Of a stretch of DNA of 64,000 bases, positions 25,366 through 34,369 are shown piece after piece. The stretch spans positions 23,709-87,708 of the forward strand of contig CAKUZB010000008.1 in assembly GCA_934717745.1 (NCBI GenBank). Reading direction: 5' to 3'. The position numbers and the translations under genes were made by a program. The notes under the pieces are model-generated. The model had not been told where the DNA came from and ran no database searches. It saw only the letters and a program-made list of their open reading frames with translations. Each line of letters opens with the position of its first letter. The stretch's first letter is position 1. The DNA is from an uncultured Candidatus Melainabacteria bacterium (GTDB lineage Bacteria; Cyanobacteriota; Vampirovibrionia; Gastranaerophilales; Gastranaerophilaceae).

Positions 25366-26553
25366 ATGGAAAAGGTGAAAGATTTGTCGCCCATAGTTAA
25401 GTGGGCTGGAGGTAAGGAACAGGAATTAAAGTACATTCTTCCAAATGTACCAGATAATTTTGTTCGCTTTATTGAGCCTTTTATTGGTGGAGGGGCTGTA
25501 TATTTTTCTATGAAAAATAAAGACATGCTCATTAATGACAAATCTGTTGAATTGACCTCTTTATACAATAATATCAAATATAAAAATAAAAGTTTTGTAA
25601 GGAACCTACAAGCCCTACAGGATGTTTGGATAGGTTTAGAAAACATATTAGACTGCAATATTGAGTTTTTTAATACTGTTTACTCAAAATACAAATTGAA
25701 TAAAATTGATAAAAATAAACTCATTGCTAATATTGAACACTTTATTAACGAGAATAAAACTGAATTTAAAAGGCTTTTAAATTCTAATTTATTAAAACAT
25801 TATGATATTTTTGAAAAAGAATTATTGCGTAATATTAGTGCAAAATTAGTTCGCATGAAAAATTTAGAAGATAAAAAAGGCAAGCTTTCTGAAAAAGACA
25901 TATATGACAATTTTGAATGTGCTTTAAAGGGCTCTTTTTATATGTTTATAAGAGCTTTATATAATAAATATGATAACAGCGAATATTTTTATTTTATTCG
26001 TGAATATTGCTATTCTTCTATGTTTAGATACAATTCCAACGGAGAATTTAATGTTCCTTATGGTGGAATTTCGTATAACAGAAAGAATTTTCAAAGAAAA
26101 ATTGATTATATAAAATCAAAAGAACTTCAATCTCATTTTGTAAATACAGACATATACAATTTAGATTTTGAAGAATTTTTAGACAAAATAAAACTCACTA
26201 AAAATGATTTTATATTTTTGGATCCTCCGTATGATACTGATTTTAGCAGTTATGTTAATAACGCTTTTGATAGACAAGATCAGGAACGATTGGCAAATTA
26301 TTTAATCAATAAGTGCCCGGCTAAATTTATGCTTGTAATTAAAAATACCGATTTTATTTCTAATTTGTATAGCAATAAAGGATTATATATTACAAGTTTT
26401 GATAAGACATATATGGTTAGTTTTAAAGGTCGTAACAATAGAGATTGCAAGCACTTATTAATTACAAATTATCCTATTGAGAAAGAAGTTAAGGAAACAA
26501 CTAATGTTGCTGTTCTTAAACAAAATAAAGATAAGCAACTGCAATATGCGTAG
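25366..26553 (+). CDS. D12-class adenine-N6 DNA methyltransferase (Dam/MboIA-like)
   Basis: About 395 aa, alpha-class N6-adenine methyltransferase. VKWAGGKEQ near the N terminus and [15 protein letters not shown] form the SAM-binding motif [17 protein letters not shown] near residue 285 holds the catalytic DPPY (motif IV). The target-recognition region between them is longer than in Dam (about 270 aa in total), so specificity cannot be read. The start is the ATG fixed by the promoter (TACAAT 6 nt upstream). First gene of an operon with an HNH protein and a PD-(D/E)XK nuclease, hence the protective methylase of a type II system. Confidence 0.88.
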   Translation: MEKVKDLSPIVKWAGGKEQELKYILPNVPDNFVRFIEPFIGGGAVYFSMKNKDMLINDKSVELTSLYNNIKYKNKSFVRNLQALQDVWIGLENILDCNIEFFNTVYSKYKLNKIDKNKLIANIEHFINENKTEFKRLLNSNLLKHYDIFEKELLRNISAKLVRMKNLEDKKGKLSEKDIYDNFECALKGSFYMFIRALYNKYDNSEYFYFIREYCYSSMFRYNSNGEFNVPYGGISYNRKNFQRKIDYIKSKELQSHFVNTDIYNLDFEEFLDKIKLTKNDFIFLDPPYDTDFSSYVNNAFDRQDQERLANYLINKCPAKFMLVIKNTDFISNLYSNKGLYITSFDKTYMVSFKGRNNRDCKHLLITNYPIEKEVKETTNVAVLKQNKDKQLQYA

Positions 26554-26558
26554 GTGTT

Positions 26559-27299
26559 ATGGTGTCAGAAGAACGAATACCAGAAAATCAACTTATAATT
26601 CCTTCTTTGAAAGTTTTTTCAAGACGCAAAGAGGGTACTACCACATCTGAGCTTATTAATATATTAACAGAAATAATGCAGCCTAAAGGTAAGGATGCAG
26701 AAATAAGTCCCGGCAGAAACGACACATATTTTTCTCAAAAAGTTCGTAATCTAAGATCTCACTCGACTTTTGAACGTGATAATTTGGCAGAATATAAAAA
26801 TGAAAAATATTATATTACTAAAAAAGGATTAGATTTTCTTGAGGATAAATACGAAGAATATGAGTATATTAATAGTGGATACTTCGATACTGAGATTCAA
26901 AAACGTGCAAATCTCAATTTATTGAATGATAATAAAAAACATTTCATACCAGAAGATGAAATATCAGAAGGTAAATTAGTTACAACTGTAACTAAAACAA
27001 GAAAACGTTCTGCAAAATTAAGAGAATATGCATTTGATTATTATAACAAGATTGGTGAAATCAAATGTGCCGTATGTGGTTTTGATTTTGAAGAACGATA
27101 TGGTAATTATGGTAAAAATTATATCGAATTTCATCATATAAATCCTATTTCAGTTTATGAAGAAAATGGTGAAATTACGAATTTAGAAGAAGCAAGAAAA
27201 AACTTGGTTCCGTTATGTTCAAATTGTCACAAAATAATACATAGAAACAATATAACGGTCGAACAATTAAAAGAGGTTATAAACAACGATGAGAGATAA
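26559..27299 (+). CDS. HNH endonuclease with N-terminal winged-helix region
   Basis: 246 aa. The C-terminal HNH domain (residues about 165-235) has a zinc site CAVCGFDF ... CSNCHK and the catalytic FHHINPI and [10 protein letters not shown] segments. The N-terminal 90 residues ([29 protein letters not shown] ... [14 protein letters not shown]) look like an Mrr-N-type winged helix for DNA binding. It follows the D12 methyltransferase by 5 nt and overlaps the next gene by 11 nt. It could be a second restriction nuclease or one acting on modified DNA; which of the two nucleases matches the methylases is not resolvable here. Confidence 0.85.
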   Translation: MVSEERIPENQLIIPSLKVFSRRKEGTTTSELINILTEIMQPKGKDAEISPGRNDTYFSQKVRNLRSHSTFERDNLAEYKNEKYYITKKGLDFLEDKYEEYEYINSGYFDTEIQKRANLNLLNDNKKHFIPEDEISEGKLVTTVTKTRKRSAKLREYAFDYYNKIGEIKCAVCGFDFEERYGNYGKNYIEFHHINPISVYEENGEITNLEEARKNLVPLCSNCHKIIHRNNITVEQLKEVINNDER

Positions 27300-28134
27300 G
27301 ATATTTCAAATAGTAGAAGATGAATTTTCATCACTGGTTACAAGAATTCAGAGTGATTTTGTAACTAATTTTAAGGCGAAACAAAATAATTTCTTATTAA
27401 AAGAATTAGATACAATGATGTCTGCTCATATGGTTTTTGTGAGTAGTTTTGAGTCAAAAAGCGGAAATTCAATACAAAAAGTTGCGAAAGAAGTTGCAAA
27501 ATTAAGATATGGAGCAGAAAATGTTCCACAAATTGTTAATCCTCATAACTTAGAACATAATGTTCAAAATCCAAACGAACATGAACAAATAATTGTTTCC
27601 AATGTTGATATGGGTAACTCTCAACTACAAGGCAGAATTACTGAATTTATGACAAGATGTGAGGGGGACAGTAAAAGAAAAGTTTGTTGTTCTGTAAACC
27701 ATGAAACTATTTTAGAATTATTAGAACAACCATTACCAATCACAAATGAAATTCATACAAAGCCTGTTGATTTAGCATTTTGGGATGGTGATGAATTAAA
27801 TATTATGGAAATCAAAGCCGGAGGAAATCTTGATAGTAGCAATGCACCGTCAAATGCGAAAAAGCTGTTAACTATTTATACGGGTTTAAATTATAGAAAG
27901 ACAAAACCATATTTCGCAACTATATATCATAAAGACGGAGAAGGTAGAAATTGGTCAGGTTCTATTAAAAAATATTTGCAATACCCACATATGTTTTTGG
28001 TTGGTTCTGCTTTTTGGAACAAGATTTTACCTGAAGGTGTTGATTTCAATGAATTTACAAAGATATACAATGAAGCAATTAGTCAAATAAATCTGAACGA
28101 AAAATTAAATGAAATGATTAGAAGTTGCTCATAG
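27289..28134 (+). CDS. Type II restriction endonuclease, PD-(D/E)XK fold (TdeIII-like)
   Basis: 281 aa. [29 protein letters not shown] (start near residue 160; quoted in part: [19 protein letters not shown]) gives the D...ExK catalytic set. The N-terminal [29 protein letters not shown] and the later [17 protein letters not shown] and [18 protein letters not shown] agree with a type II nuclease family I associate with TdeIII; that family name is a recollection. Third gene of the operon after the D12 methylase. Its 3' end overlaps the converging beta-class methylase gene by 17 bp. Confidence 0.75.
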   Translation: MRDKIFQIVEDEFSSLVTRIQSDFVTNFKAKQNNFLLKELDTMMSAHMVFVSSFESKSGNSIQKVAKEVAKLRYGAENVPQIVNPHNLEHNVQNPNEHEQIIVSNVDMGNSQLQGRITEFMTRCEGDSKRKVCCSVNHETILELLEQPLPITNEIHTKPVDLAFWDGDELNIMEIKAGGNLDSSNAPSNAKKLLTIYTGLNYRKTKPYFATIYHKDGEGRNWSGSIKKYLQYPHMFLVGSAFWNKILPEGVDFNEFTKIYNEAISQINLNEKLNEMIRSCS

Positions 28135-28849
28135 CATATTCTTTCATCTTACGTTCGTGTGTTTGAAATCTTTTATTTGTTGCATCGAAATATTCTTTTT
28201 CAAGTTCAATACCAATAAAATTCCGCTTTAAATTATAAGCGGCAATGCCTGTTGAACCAACACCCATAAACGGATCTAAAATTGTATCACCTTCATTGGA
28301 GGCAATTTTAATTATATGTTCTAACAACTTTACAGGTTTTTGTGCAGGATGTTTAGGATTAGATAATCTTTCAGGTTGCATACAAATTGGAGTTTGAATA
28401 AAATTATGCATTTCTTTTTGGTTGCTAAAATTCCATTGATGACCTTTATTCCACATACAAACAATAAGCTCACAACTGTTTAAAAAACCATTTTTGTAAA
28501 TTTTGGGAGCAGGATTAGTTTTGTGCCAAACCATAAACTGAAAAGTGTCAAATTCAGGATCAAATACTTCATGCCATTTTCCGATTTGATTATAAGTTGT
28601 AAAAATAAAGATATTTCCTTTGGGTTTGATTATTCTTTTGAAATTTGCCAATAATTCTCGTGGTTCAATTTCTGTTTTGTCCCAATCAGCTAAGTCATTA
28701 TTAAGTGCTGAACGACCGGGTAAATCAATGTTCCCTGTAGAATATTTTGCAATATTGTACGGTGGATCCGTCAATATTAAATCGACAGATTTGTCAGGAA
28801 TATCATCTAAGAGTTTAAAACAATCACCGTATCTTAAGTCGTAAGCCAT
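28118..28849 (-). CDS. Beta-class DNA methyltransferase (N4-cytosine/N6-adenine)
   Basis: 243 aa. The catalytic motif DLILTDPPYNIAKYS (residues about 22-36) comes before the SAM-binding motif DPFMGVGSTGIAAYNLKRNFIGIELE (about 192-217), the order that defines the beta class. HPAQKPVKLLEHII is the usual motif X helix. Small size suggests a plain N6-A or N4-C methylase without a large recognition insert. It is transcribed toward the endonuclease gene and overlaps it by 17 bp. Together with the D12 enzyme it could methylate the two strands of an asymmetric site, or act on single-stranded DNA like DpnA. Confidence 0.88.
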   Translation of the reverse strand: MAYDLRYGDCFKLLDDIPDKSVDLILTDPPYNIAKYSTGNIDLPGRSALNNDLADWDKTEIEPRELLANFKRIIKPKGNIFIFTTYNQIGKWHEVFDPEFDTFQFMVWHKTNPAPKIYKNGFLNSCELIVCMWNKGHQWNFSNQKEMHNFIQTPICMQPERLSNPKHPAQKPVKLLEHIIKIASNEGDTILDPFMGVGSTGIAAYNLKRNFIGIELEKEYFDATNKRFQTHERKMKEYAMSNF

Positions 28850-29114
28850 TCTTATCTCCTTTCTTTATCATACATTAAAATTTTTACTTTGTCTTTTTAT
28901 TTAAAGTTCTATAACATACATCACTCTTTAAAGATAATTTTCAATAGAATGTGTTTGTATGTAAAATTTTTAAAATAGCAAAATTAATCTTTTAACCTAA
29001 ATACAAACCTTGTTCAAAAAGTGTTCAACCAGTCGATTAAAGTGGGGTAAATGTAATTTATACATAAAACCTCATTTGAATATATTTAAAACCGTTAAAA
29101 AACGATTTTAAAAA
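28850..29114. other. 265-bp AT-rich spacer between RM cluster and Mu-like module
   Basis: No gene or RNA seen. The left end of the Mu-like module should lie here or within the RM flank, but no GTTCCGTTT motif and no copy of the right-end sequence is visible. A TTCAAAAAGTGTTCAA partial repeat (29015-29030) is the only local feature. Confidence 0.35.
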
Positions 29115-29543
29115 TTAATCCTCATAATTTATTCCTAAAATTTTCTTTTCAATTTCTCTTATAACTTCAGGAGATAAACCTTCAGGCTTTGTTGCTTCCG
29201 GCATGTATTTTTCACTTGTAACTTTATCCTCATAGATTTTTACATTCTTAAGCATTGTCATAATTTTAGTTACCGCATACATTCTTGCAGGTTCAATCTT
29301 TTCACCTTTTGCCATATCATTTTGTATAGAATCCAACAGGTTTCTCCCGAATTTATACAAATCCTCGTGGAAAGTCGTATTGTTTTTAAGATATTCTGAG
29401 CGTTTTTCATCCCATTTATCTGCCGCTTTCCAACGGCGAAGAGTTCTTTCATTCACATTTAACCGTTGAGCGATATTTTCTAATGTCATTAATTTTTCAA
29501 TATATAGTTTAGCAGCATCATTTGCCAACATTTGTTTTTTCAT
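29115..29543 (-). CDS. Small HTH protein resembling Mu-type DUF1804/terminase small subunit
   Basis: 142 aa. The N-terminal helix-turn-helix (KLYIEKLMTLENIAQRLNVNERTLRRWKAADKWDEKRSEYL, quoted in two parts: MTLENIAQRLNVNERTLRRW and KAADKWDEKR) matches proteins of Mu-like phages and terminase small subunits. The rest is helical with an acidic C terminus. It is the last gene of the muA-muB-recombinase unit, 9 nt after the preceding stop. No other phage structural genes are present, so it more likely acts in transposition or its control than in packaging. Confidence 0.6.
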   Translation of the reverse strand: MKKQMLANDAAKLYIEKLMTLENIAQRLNVNERTLRRWKAADKWDEKRSEYLKNNTTFHEDLYKFGRNLLDSIQNDMAKGEKIEPARMYAVTKIMTMLKNVKIYEDKVTSEKYMPEATKPEGLSPEVIREIEKKILGINYED

Positions 29544-29552
29544 AATTACTCC

Positions 29553-31196
29553 TTATTTCCCTAATATTTTATTGAGCGGATTATAATTTCCGTTATCCAA
29601 ATTTGCGATTAAATCTTTGTATATTCTTATAAAATTTGGTAAACCATAATACCCTAATGCCTTTTGGATAAAAGTAAGCGGAACATTTTGCTTCAGGCAC
29701 ATATTTACAAAATTATGCTGTAAATCGCTAGGACGAAGTTTTACTATACCAAGATGAATTGATAATCCTCTAAGTACAACCCTTTCAATATATTCTTGAG
29801 GCAATTTGGGTGAATCAAATTTAAATACAAAATCTTGCGGTTCAGGTTTTATTTCTTCAAATTTCTTTTTCAAAATATTAGAAACTCTATCATCAATTTT
29901 CAATTTTCTTATAGTTGATCCGCACCTATTCATAACAAGACGTTGTTTGTATAGAAAATATTTTAAGAATATCGTATTATCTTCAAAATTTATTCTTTCC
30001 CAAGTTAAAGCTAATATTTCAGGAATACTTGCTCCTGTGGATAACGAGATATAAATTACAGGATATGCTGATGAATATTTTTTGCTACAGATAGATAGCA
30101 AGTCATTAATTTTTTCATCAGATAAAATATTCATATCAACCGCATAGACTTTTTCCTTGCTATTATCTCTTGTTACAAGGCTATTTGTTTGCGGACAAAC
30201 TGTTCTTATAATCTTTTTTAGTAATGAAATATAAATATTTACTGATACAAGTTGAAATCCGTTATCAAACATACTTTGCTTAAATTGAGCTACAACTTTT
30301 GTCGTTATTTCTCTTATTGATAAATTATCAAAATATGGTTTTAAATGGTTTTTATAATTAGTTTTATCATGCATTAATTTTTCGAGTTTGTTTTCCATTT
30401 TCAGATGTTTTAAATATATGTATGCGGCTTTCTCAAACTTCATATCAAGAGGTTCTTTTACTTGAATCGTCTCCATTTTTGGTTTTTGAGCCTCTATATT
30501 ATTTCTGAAATATTCAATTTGCTCTTTTGTAAATTCTGTTCTTACTTTTCTTACAAAAGGGGTGGAATTATAAGCATAAGGCTGTTCAATCCTTTGCTCT
30601 GATTGTAATTCTTTTTGAGCTCTGTATATTGCTTCTTGAGCGGATAATTTTTCATTAGTTAAATAATATTTTTTGAAACAAGTATATATTTCATCAGGAA
30701 TAGCAGCAGTTATATGCTTACTGTATTTAGGAAGTATTCCTCTAAAACCATATTGACTGTATTTCCTGCGGATTCTTGTAAAAGTTGAAGGTGCAACTCT
30801 TGGATAACCTGATGTTTCATTAAACAATTCTACAACTTTATTTATATTTTTAGTTCCAGCTTGGTGAATTAAGTTTAATAATCCCACATAGGCTCTTACA
30901 CGATTTTGAGTTTCTTCATTAAATTTTAGAAAATCCTCGTAACCTTCCTCTTCCTCAATAACTATCGGTTTAAATTTGCTTATTGTCTCATCCCCGTCAT
31001 TATTGGTAATTTCAGCAGACTTTTTAGTTTTGAAAAAATAAGTATTATTATTTTTCAAAATAATTTGTTGTTTAACTAAATCCGATAAAATCTCCGTAAC
31101 TTCTTTTTCGTCAAGTTCTGATACTACTATTAATTCATCAAGATTAAATTTATCTAATCTTCTTGCTGTTTTTATTATTAAATCTCTACTTTTCAA
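29553..31196 (-). CDS. Mu-like DNA-binding region fused to a catalytically dead tyrosine-recombinase domain
   Basis: 547 aa, start TTG 31196 with AAAGGA upstream. Residues 1-60: winged helix. About 85-145: a Mu/IS481-type helical domain (LLNLIHQAGTKNINKVVELF, VAPSTFTRIRRKYSQYGFRGILPK). About 245-345: SAM-like core-binding domain (AAYIYLKHLKMENKLEKLM). About 350-530: tyrosine-recombinase fold (VIYISLSTGASIPEILALTW, LRPSDLQHNFVNMCLKQNVP, FIQKALGYYGLPNFIRIYKD). The first Arg (usual TGLRxxE) is Ser in TGASIPE; the HxxR box (usual HDLRH) reads SDLQH; LGH is LGY. Only the tyrosine (RIYKD) remains. It therefore probably binds DNA without cutting, perhaps as target selector or end-binding accessory for the DDE transposase. 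Confidence 0.75.
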   Translation of the reverse strand: MKSRDLIIKTARRLDKFNLDELIVVSELDEKEVTEILSDLVKQQIILKNNNTYFFKTKKSAEITNNDGDETISKFKPIVIEEEEGYEDFLKFNEETQNRVRAYVGLLNLIHQAGTKNINKVVELFNETSGYPRVAPSTFTRIRRKYSQYGFRGILPKYSKHITAAIPDEIYTCFKKYYLTNEKLSAQEAIYRAQKELQSEQRIEQPYAYNSTPFVRKVRTEFTKEQIEYFRNNIEAQKPKMETIQVKEPLDMKFEKAAYIYLKHLKMENKLEKLMHDKTNYKNHLKPYFDNLSIREITTKVVAQFKQSMFDNGFQLVSVNIYISLLKKIIRTVCPQTNSLVTRDNSKEKVYAVDMNILSDEKINDLLSICSKKYSSAYPVIYISLSTGASIPEILALTWERINFEDNTIFLKYFLYKQRLVMNRCGSTIRKLKIDDRVSNILKKKFEEIKPEPQDFVFKFDSPKLPQEYIERVVLRGLSIHLGIVKLRPSDLQHNFVNMCLKQNVPLTFIQKALGYYGLPNFIRIYKDLIANLDNGNYNPLNKILGK

Positions 31197-31875
31197 TGTT
31201 CAATCCTTTCACTTGTTTTACATCAATTTTGTTTAATCCGTTTGTCGCAGCCAAATTTTCAAGTAATGAAATTCCTTTGATAATCTGGCGAAAGCGGTTA
31301 GTTTTTTCAAAAAATATTTCTTTTGCCTCATCAGTTATTTTAATTTCGGATAATTCTTCAACGATAACCTCCATATCTTCTTTTGAAAAAGGTTTAAATT
31401 CTATTATTTCAGATAACCTGTCATACAAATGCCTGTATTTACCGAGTTTTGTTTTAGCTTCCTGCATACCGATTAATACAACAGGAGCACCTGTTAAATC
31501 GTGAACATCACGTAAAGTTTCTACGATTTTGCAACGGCTGATAAGATAATCAACTTCATCAATAATAATTACTTGAGGTTTTAACCTTAAATGAGCAATA
31601 CATTGTTCCATAAGGTTTGCCATTTTTCTTGACGGGGATTCTCCAAGTTCAAAAACAATTTTTTCCATTAGCCATCGGCTGGTCATTTTGTTTTGGGCTC
31701 TGACATAAACCGCATCATTTCTTGTTGCCCACCATACGGCAGTTTGAGTTTTGCCTAATCCGGGATCGCCGTAAACTAATCCCATTTTTGGAACTTCATT
31801 AGATTTATCTATTAATTTATTCATTAAATCTACAAAGTTTTTTACATTACGTGTTTTAACAAATAGTTTGTGCAT
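31186..31875 (-). CDS. MuB/TnsC-like AAA+ ATPase
   Basis: 229 aa from the ATG at 31875, preceded by AAGGAGG at 6 nt; the longer upstream frame has no site and runs through the muA-like gene. Walker A GLVYGDPGLGKTQTAVWW (residues about 32-49), Walker B PQVIIIDEVDYLI (about 98-110), sensor LTGAPVVLIGMQEAKTKL and arginine-rich RHLYDRLSEIIEF complete the AAA+ core. MuB-type ATPases bind target DNA, recruit the transposase and give target immunity. It overlaps the transposase gene by 20 nt and the following gene by 11 nt. Confidence 0.88.
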   Translation of the reverse strand: MHKLFVKTRNVKNFVDLMNKLIDKSNEVPKMGLVYGDPGLGKTQTAVWWATRNDAVYVRAQNKMTSRWLMEKIVFELGESPSRKMANLMEQCIAHLRLKPQVIIIDEVDYLISRCKIVETLRDVHDLTGAPVVLIGMQEAKTKLGKYRHLYDRLSEIIEFKPFSKEDMEVIVEELSEIKITDEAKEIFFEKTNRFRQIIKGISLLENLAATNGLNKIDVKQVKGLNIEK

Positions 31876-33832
31876 TAAATACCTCCTTGTCTTCGCCATA
31901 GATATCGTTATATTCATTAGTTTCCTTATATTTTTCAATCCATTCCTGCTCATCTTTTGTAAGTTTTTCTTTGGTTAACAGATAATCATATTTGTCATAG
32001 TTGTTCTGAAAAATACCGTTCTGGTACTCTTCCTCGACTTGTTTTTTAACCTCAATTTGTAATTCCTGTATCTCTTCTTCTTCCTGTTTCTCAGGTAAAT
32101 CCATCGTTAACAAAGGATTATGTACTTGTGCTCTTTTTAAGTGATTTACAAATTCAGTTTCTGTTCGTTTTTCTAATTGCTTCTTCAATTTTGTTTTTTG
32201 TTTTAAATCTTCAATATCTTTTGGAGTTCCAATATAATTTGCTAATGGATTAATCGGTTCAACTCGCATTGCTTCACACATAAATTCTCCGTTCAATTTA
32301 AAAACTTTAATTGAATTCAAGTTGAACAAACTGTATTTTATAATTACATTTTTCTTATAACCATATAAAGCAGGATCATAATAATCGTTTTTTAAGAATT
32401 TTATTCCGTTTCTCTGGATTTTCTTGATTTCACGAGCCATCATAAGATCATCTAAAGTTTCAATATTAACTCCTTCGCCCTTACCTGATTCAAGAACTTC
32501 ACCTATTGTTTTACCTTCAACATGTGGACAAGGTTGTTCATAATGATATTTTTGCAACCAAGCATTTAAAACTAAAATAACTTGCTCTATTGTTGGAATA
32601 TTGACCTTGAAAATTGATTTGTGGAGTTTTTCATTTCTTCTTAATTGAGCAGGCTTTTTAATTATACTTGTACCGGAATATGAAGGAAGCATAACTTCAA
32701 AGCTGTCTTGTAATTCTCTGAACAATCTTTCAATAGGTTTTGCTTTAGCATTATATGGTTTAGCGTATATCGGTTGAATGCCAAGATTGGTAAATAAACC
32801 CGATATTCCGTTTTCGATAAAATATTTTGCCTTAAACGCTTTACCGTTATCTTGATAGACAAATTTAGGAACTTTTCCAAGATTTATAATTGAATTTCTT
32901 AACGCAGAAGCAATACATTGAGTATTTTCTTCAAGCATTATCTCAAAACCTACAAAGCCGCCGGATTTCCAATCTTGGTACGCAAGTAATGTTGGTCTGA
33001 CAGGATTGCCTGTATATGGATTCTTAACAAAAAATGCTAATCTATGCCCATCACCAATAATGACATCTCCGACTTCCAGTTTTGAAACATCTCTTGTGAT
33101 ATATGGGAGAACCTTATCGTGCAGAGCTTTATTACCTTCTCTTGCTTCTACCCAAACATCATAATGTTCCGCCTTGTAATTATTCGCAAATCTTCGGTAA
33201 GTTAAATCGCAGCATAAATTTTTATATCCCTTGCCTTTTAATGCCATTTTAGTATATTTAATAGCTTTCCCAATATTTAACTGGTTTGGGTGTAAGAGAT
33301 TTTTTAGTAGTTCTGATTTCTCGGCTTCAGTTAATAATGTCTTTGTTGTTTTGGCTCCAAATGTGTAATTATTGATTAAACTATGCCAATCGTCATTATA
33401 TTCCCGAAGTTTTTTATGCCATTCGTAAATTGTGCCGATAGCAACTTTTCCTATTGAAACAAATAAATTTTTGCATAAACAATTATTATTGTAGGCATCA
33501 AGAAAATCTTTTCCTGCTTGTGTTTTGTTTGTTTTTTCATTCCTGAATTTATCCCAATTCTTAATCAGGTCATATTTTGCAAGAGCCAATTTCTTTTGCT
33601 CTTCAGGAACAACATAATTTATAGGAACAAGTGCCGTTGATTTTTCTCTTCGTTCTGTTACTTTTTTTCTAACACTTTCTTCCAAAGATGTTACTAAAAT
33701 TTCATAAGATTTTGAACTTTTCCTTATAACATACTTGTTTTTAGCGATTGATTTGCGAACTGCTCTTTCAGATATGCCTTTGATTTCAGCGAGTTCTTTT
33801 GTTGTAATCCAGTCTACATTTGAATTTTGCAT
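31856..33832 (-). CDS. Mu-type DDE transposase (MuA/TniA-like)
   Basis: 658 aa from the ATG at 33832, with GAAAGGAGA upstream. N-terminal helix-turn-helix (WITTKELAEIKGISERAVRK) resembles the MuA end/enhancer-binding part. Two helical DNA-binding domains follow, then the RNase-H-like rve core with D in GDVIIGDGHRLAFF, D in FVYQDNGKAF and E in NAKAKPIERLFRELQ: the full DDE triad. A C-terminal beta-barrel and a Lys/Glu-rich tail, where MuA contacts MuB, complete it. It cuts and joins transposon ends. First gene of the transposition operon, divergent from the Mor-like gene. Confidence 0.9.
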   Translation of the reverse strand: MQNSNVDWITTKELAEIKGISERAVRKSIAKNKYVIRKSSKSYEILVTSLEESVRKKVTERREKSTALVPINYVVPEEQKKLALAKYDLIKNWDKFRNEKTNKTQAGKDFLDAYNNNCLCKNLFVSIGKVAIGTIYEWHKKLREYNDDWHSLINNYTFGAKTTKTLLTEAEKSELLKNLLHPNQLNIGKAIKYTKMALKGKGYKNLCCDLTYRRFANNYKAEHYDVWVEAREGNKALHDKVLPYITRDVSKLEVGDVIIGDGHRLAFFVKNPYTGNPVRPTLLAYQDWKSGGFVGFEIMLEENTQCIASALRNSIINLGKVPKFVYQDNGKAFKAKYFIENGISGLFTNLGIQPIYAKPYNAKAKPIERLFRELQDSFEVMLPSYSGTSIIKKPAQLRRNEKLHKSIFKVNIPTIEQVILVLNAWLQKYHYEQPCPHVEGKTIGEVLESGKGEGVNIETLDDLMMAREIKKIQRNGIKFLKNDYYDPALYGYKKNVIIKYSLFNLNSIKVFKLNGEFMCEAMRVEPINPLANYIGTPKDIEDLKQKTKLKKQLEKRTETEFVNHLKRAQVHNPLLTMDLPEKQEEEEIQELQIEVKKQVEEEYQNGIFQNNYDKYDYLLTKEKLTKDEQEWIEKYKETNEYNDIYGEDKEVFNAQTIC

Positions 33833-33991
33833 AATTTTTCTCCTTTCACACATTAACTCTCGTTTCCAGAAAAGTGTAGTCAATGTGTCTATATCGAAAC
33901 ATATCAACAAGTGCCACTTCAAACCTACAAAAACAAAGATTTTGTGGTATTGCAAAGGCAATATTTTTGTAGTATTTTGGGAACTTTTTTC

Positions 33992-34027
33992 AAACGGAAC
34001 TAAACGGAACCGAAAATGGTTCCGTTT
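33992..34027. promoter_or_regulatory. GTTCCGTTT motifs in the central divergent promoter region of the Mu-like module
   Basis: AAACGGAAC occurs at 33992-34000 and 34002-34010, and its complement GTTCCGTTT at 34019-34027. The last two extend to a perfect inverted repeat of 10-bp arms (AAACGGAACC, 34002-34011; complement 34018-34027) with a 6-bp centre. The same motif is arrayed at the right edge of the module. It is a likely binding site for the transposase or the element's own repressor. Confidence 0.55.
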
Positions 34028-34050
34028 GTAAATAGTGATAGAGGGATATC

Positions 34051-34368
34051 ATGGTAGACAATTCTAAAAACAAAGAACCAGTATGGGCAAACTACATAAC
34101 AGAAGAGAATCTTCCAACAGAAGATTTAAAATTGCTTTGCGAAATTATTGGATTAGAAGCAACTAAGAAATTGATGTTTAATGCCGCAGGAGACAAGTTT
34201 TCAATCCATGCTCACTGTAATCAACCATATAAAAAGCAGTATATTATAGATAACTATACTGCGACAAGAAGAAATATAATCGAGCTAGTTAAAGCTTGTG
34301 ATACAACTCAACGGTACGTTTATAAGGTAATAAAAGAACATGTTGAGGGGAAAAAGGATAAAAAATAA
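34051..34368 (+). CDS. Mor-family transcription activator-like protein
   Basis: 105 aa. LPTEDLKLLCEIIGLEATKKLMFNAAGDKFSIHAHCNQPYK (quoted in part: LKLLCEIIGLEATKKL, DKFSIHAHCNQPYK) matches the dimerisation part of Mor/C activators of Mu, and RRNIIELVKACDTTQRYVYKVIKEH is a helix-turn-helix in the position of the Mor DNA-binding domain. Mor drives middle transcription in Mu. Here it is divergent from the transposase gene and immediately upstream of the YaaC-like gene. GAGGG is its ribosome site. The call is by pattern, moderate certainty. Confidence 0.6.
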   Translation: MVDNSKNKEPVWANYITEENLPTEDLKLLCEIIGLEATKKLMFNAAGDKFSIHAHCNQPYKKQYIIDNYTATRRNIIELVKACDTTQRYVYKVIKEHVEGKKDKK

Positions 34369-34369
34369 A

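Noticed and set aside
33833..33961. N-terminal extension of the Mu-type transposase
   Set aside because: No ribosome site at 33961 and it would cover the promoter region; MQNSNV at 33832 has GAAAGGAGA.
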